Source of the DNA: Ferruginibacter sp.
GTDB lineage: Bacteria > Bacteroidota > Bacteroidia > Chitinophagales > Chitinophagaceae
NCBI GenBank assembly: GCA_018882645.1
Contig: VERM01000053.1
Coordinates: 1-8,580 of the forward strand
Reading direction: 5' to 3'
Length of the DNA stretch: 8,580 nucleotides
Below, piece by piece: positions 6,698 to 8,580 of this stretch (the first letter of the stretch is position 1; each line of letters starts with the position of its first letter). The position numbers and the translations under genes were made by a program. The notes under the pieces were generated by a model. The model did not search any database, was not told the origin of the DNA, and saw nothing but the letters and a program-made list of their open reading frames with translations.

Positions 6698-7085
6698 CTG
6701 AGGTTGTAGCGCCAAGCTTTCTTGCTATTTTCATCACTTTTACAATTTCCCCCCAATTGGCCACAGAATCGGCATTTATCACTACCGCAGGCTTTATACT
6801 ATCGCCTTCTTTAATGTATTCTCTCAGCGCGGATTCAAGTGAGTCGGATGGTACAATCAGTTTGGCTCCTATATAAACGTTTTTATTTTTATCTACACTG
6901 ACAACTACACTCTGTTTTTGCTTTGTATCACTTTTGGATTTGGGCACACTGACTTTAATAACATTAGGATTGGCAAGCGTGGAGATCATCAAAAAAAACA
7001 TCAACAAAATAAAGAGAATATCATTAAGAGGCCCTGTATCCAGTTCCGCATGAGCATCTCTGAGTTTTGATTTTCTTAAATTCAT
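6675..7085 (-). CDS. exbD: ExbD/TolR family biopolymer transport protein
   Basis: This 136-residue inner-membrane protein has the ExbD/TolR layout. A short cytoplasmic N-terminus is followed by one transmembrane helix (about 19-38, PLNDILFILLMFFLMIST) and a periplasmic domain to the C-terminus. D22 sits in the helix at the place of the essential proton-carrying aspartate. The periplasmic part shows the usual VVVSVDKNKNVYI and AVVINADSVANWGEIVKVMKIARKLGA. With the ExbB-type protein upstream it should form a proton-driven motor that energises TonB-like transport or a Tol-like process; no TonB, TolA or receptor gene is in the window, so the partner is unknown. It lies 52 bp behind the exbB gene and is probably in the same transcript. 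Its 3' end overlaps convergent prmC by 23 bp. Confidence 0.92.
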   Translation of the reverse strand: MNLRKSKLRDAHAELDTGPLNDILFILLMFFLMISTLANPNVIKVSVPKSKSDTKQKQSVVVSVDKNKNVYIGAKLIVPSDSLESALREYIKEGDSIKPAVVINADSVANWGEIVKVMKIARKLGATTSATVTGSE

Positions 7086-7137
7086 ACTAATGATTCAAAA
7101 AGATTGAAGAAAATGATTCTGCCAATAATATTGATTT

Positions 7138-7791
7138 TTATTTTGTGGGCTGCTGAAGTATATCTAAAAACTCACTGCTTGCAGATTCCATTTTATTACT
7201 TAGCCTGTTGATCTGATTGTCAAGATAACTGTGTCCCAGATACGCGAGCATACCTATAATCAAACCGGTAGCAGAAGTAATCAACTTGACATACATGGCA
7301 TCAGCAATCTGACTGATGGAAGGATTACTCACTGTGGCAAACTCTTTAAGTAACATAACCAATCCAATGATGGTTCCGACAAATCCAAACAACGGCGCTA
7401 TTCTGGAAATAACGGAGATGGCATTCAGGTTTTTTTCAAGATTATAGACCTCAAGCTTACCTACATTTTCCATACTCTTTTCTATGGATTCAATCGGTTT
7501 CCCTATCCGCTGTATTCCTTTATCTATAATATTCGATATTGGATTATTGGTGTTCTTGGTTACACTCCTGGCAGCAGATATGTTGCCATTGGTGATATGA
7601 TCGCGAATGATATTCATGAAGTTATCATCGATTTTTTTTACTTTTTTTATCACAAGCCATCTTTCGATAAAAAAATAAATAACTAGCGCAAACAGAATAA
7701 AAAGTGGAATCATCAACGGGCCGCCTTTGCTCAATAAAGACCATACCGACTCGGGTTTGGCATCAACCTGTAAAAGAATATTTAACATCAT
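7138..7791 (-). CDS. exbB: MotA/TolQ/ExbB family proton channel protein
   Basis: This 217-residue protein is the channel subunit of an ExbB/ExbD- or TolQ/TolR-type motor. Transmembrane helix 1 is at about 25-43 (PLMIPLFILFALVIYFFIER). A cytoplasmic loop of about 85 residues follows. Helix 2 is at about 129-148 with the family motif APLFGFVGTIIGLV, and helix 3 at about 169-190 (ITSATGLIIGMLAYLG). The spacing and the threonine- and glycine-rich helices fit the family. Two consecutive ATGs (7791, 7788) begin the gene; neither has a Shine-Dalgarno. A TAnnTTTG promoter element overlapped by an inverted repeat lies 25 bp upstream, so exbB-exbD may be transcribed apart from the SPFH gene. I cannot tell an ExbB from a TolQ role on sequence alone. 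Confidence 0.92.
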   Translation of the reverse strand: MMLNILLQVDAKPESVWSLLSKGGPLMIPLFILFALVIYFFIERWLVIKKVKKIDDNFMNIIRDHITNGNISAARSVTKNTNNPISNIIDKGIQRIGKPIESIEKSMENVGKLEVYNLEKNLNAISVISRIAPLFGFVGTIIGLVMLLKEFATVSNPSISQIADAMYVKLITSATGLIIGMLAYLGHSYLDNQINRLSNKMESASSEFLDILQQPTK

Positions 7792-7811
7792 AATGGATTT
7801 GTATTGGTGTC

Positions 7812-7849
7812 GTGTACAAATTTAAACAAAAGATAAATGTATTGTACAC
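7812..7849. repeat. Perfect 8-bp inverted repeat around the exbB promoter (possible operator)
   Basis: GTGTACAA (7812-7819) and TTGTACAC (7842-7849) are exact inverted copies with a 22-bp spacer and centres 30 bp apart, close to three helical turns. Each arm contains the palindrome TGTACA. One arm overlaps the -7 element and the other sits where a -33 element would be expected. No T-tract follows on either strand, so it is not a terminator. An operator is an inference. Confidence 0.5.
7817..7824 (-). promoter_or_regulatory. -7 promoter element of exbB-exbD
   Basis: Minus-strand TAAATTTG matches TAnnTTTG exactly, is the same octamer found before ribD, and ends 25 nt before the first exbB ATG. 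No convincing TTTG lies at -33. The element implies a start site near 7810 and a leader of about 19 nt. Confidence 0.45.
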
Positions 7850-7887
7850 TTAATGAATCGTTAATCTTCCCATCTGAAGCAAATAAT

Positions 7888-8580
7888 TTATTTATCTGCT
7901 TGTTGCAAAGCCATAATATGCTTCATTGTTTTTTCCATTCCCTCACTGCTTCCATCCAGGAAGATTATATTTCCTTTGCCGTATTCTGCGAAGTTTTTGA
8001 TGGCTTCCGTCCACATACTGAATAAAATAACATTGGTGTCCAGATTGGCCTGCTTCATTTGTTCCGCAGCCTGACTCATTCCTTTGGCAACTTCTTCTCT
8101 GAACAACGCCACACCTTGTCCGCGCAACTGAGCTGCTACTCTTTCCGCTTCCGCAGCAATCTTAATGGAGTTTCCCTCCGCCTCAGCCGCTTTTGTTTTG
8201 GTAATCAATAATGCCTGGCCTTCATTTTCTGCAGCAGCCTTCAGGTTGTTACTAGCCACCACTTTACTCATGCTATCTATAATCGCCTGATCAAATGTGA
8301 TATCATTGATCTGCAAATCTTGTAGATGATAGCCCCATTCTTCAAGTGATGCATCTACATGCTCTTTAACAAACTCAACAATATCTCTCCTCAAACCCAA
8401 AATCTCTGATTGTTTTTTGGTTGCCACAAAAGCCCTGATATTCCCTTCAATAGTTCTGACCAAAGCCTGCATCAAGTCTCTGTCGCTTATAAATTTAAAT
8501 GCAACTTTTTGAACGGTTTCTTCCTCTTCATTCTGTACAGAATACAAAAGCATTGATTTAAAATACACATTGGCCTGATC
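7888..8580 (-). CDS. SPFH/band 7 domain protein, HIR-like (5' part outside window)
   Basis: An open frame of 230 codons plus TAA enters from the right edge. The reading continues past the GTG at 8568 to 8580 (DQANVYFKSM...), so the true start and the membrane anchor lie outside. The visible part covers the end of the SPFH domain (NIRAFVATKKQSEILGLRRDIVEFVKEHVDASLEEWGYHLQDLQINDI), then an alanine- and glutamate-rich coiled-coil with repeated AAEAEG/AAEAER, then RGQGVALFREEVAKGM and a C-terminal NVILFSMWTEAIKNFAEYGKGNIIFLDGSSEGM. This order, with the RGxGxAxxR segment after the coiled-coil, recalls plant hypersensitive-induced-reaction (HIR) proteins and their bacterial relatives. Such proteins form oligomeric membrane scaffolds. 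The precise role is not known. It lies 96 bp upstream of exbB in the same direction; I see no terminator between them. Confidence 0.87.
   Translation of the reverse strand, partial: DQANVYFKSMLLYSVQNEEEETVQKVAFKFISDRDLMQALVRTIEGNIRAFVATKKQSEILGLRRDIVEFVKEHVDASLEEWGYHLQDLQINDITFDQAIIDSMSKVVASNNLKAAAENEGQALLITKTKAAEAEGNSIKIAAEAERVAAQLRGQGVALFREEVAKGMSQAAEQMKQANLDTNVILFSMWTEAIKNFAEYGKGNIIFLDGSSEGMEKTMKHIMALQQADK

Noticed and set aside
7812..7849. Inverted repeat as a terminator for the SPFH gene
   Set aside because: The loop would be 22 nt and no T-tract follows on the minus strand. The overlap with a -7 element makes a promoter-associated role more likely.

Overview
The window reads as chromosomal DNA of a Bacteroidota bacterium (a Saprospiraceae-, Chitinophagaceae- or Flavobacteriia-like lineage; the sequence does not settle which). 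The reasons are a type IX secretion system (T9SS) membrane protein of the PorP/SprF family, a secreted protein ending in the gliding-motility-associated (T9SS type B) C-terminal domain, AT-rich intergenic DNA, no Shine-Dalgarno sequence before any start codon, and -7 promoter elements of the Bacteroidota TAnnTTTG type. Eight genes are present. Seven lie on the minus strand; prmC alone is on the plus strand. Both edge genes run off the window.

Left part (1-4496): a surface-protein locus. In the direction of transcription (right to left) a PorP/SprF-family gene is followed after 55 bp by a 728-residue secreted protein with a lamin-tail domain, four tandem cysteine-pair modules, a PKD-like domain and a T9SS type B sorting domain. 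A clear intrinsic terminator (about 1294-1330) ends this probable operon. Next comes a paralogue of the same protein, cut by the left edge, with only one cysteine-pair module and its own upstream region. The PorP/SprF protein is probably the dedicated export or anchoring partner of one or both surface proteins.

Middle (4497-6697): housekeeping genes. ribD (riboflavin synthesis) and prmC (release-factor glutamine methyltransferase) are divergent across a 62-bp gap with a good -7 element for ribD. A weak hairpin terminator follows ribD.

Right part (6675-8580): an ExbB/TolQ-type and an ExbD/TolR-type gene form a proton-driven motor pair. Before them lies the 3' part of a co-directional SPFH/band 7 gene resembling the plant HIR-like branch. 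exbD and prmC converge and overlap by 23 bp at their 3' ends. The exbB promoter region carries a perfect 8-bp inverted repeat placed over the expected -7 and -33 positions.

I see no CRISPR array, tRNA, rRNA, insertion sequence, phage gene or defence system. The most interesting content is the duplicated T9SS surface-protein locus with differing module numbers, and the putative operator before exbB. Everything else looks ordinary for the phylum.
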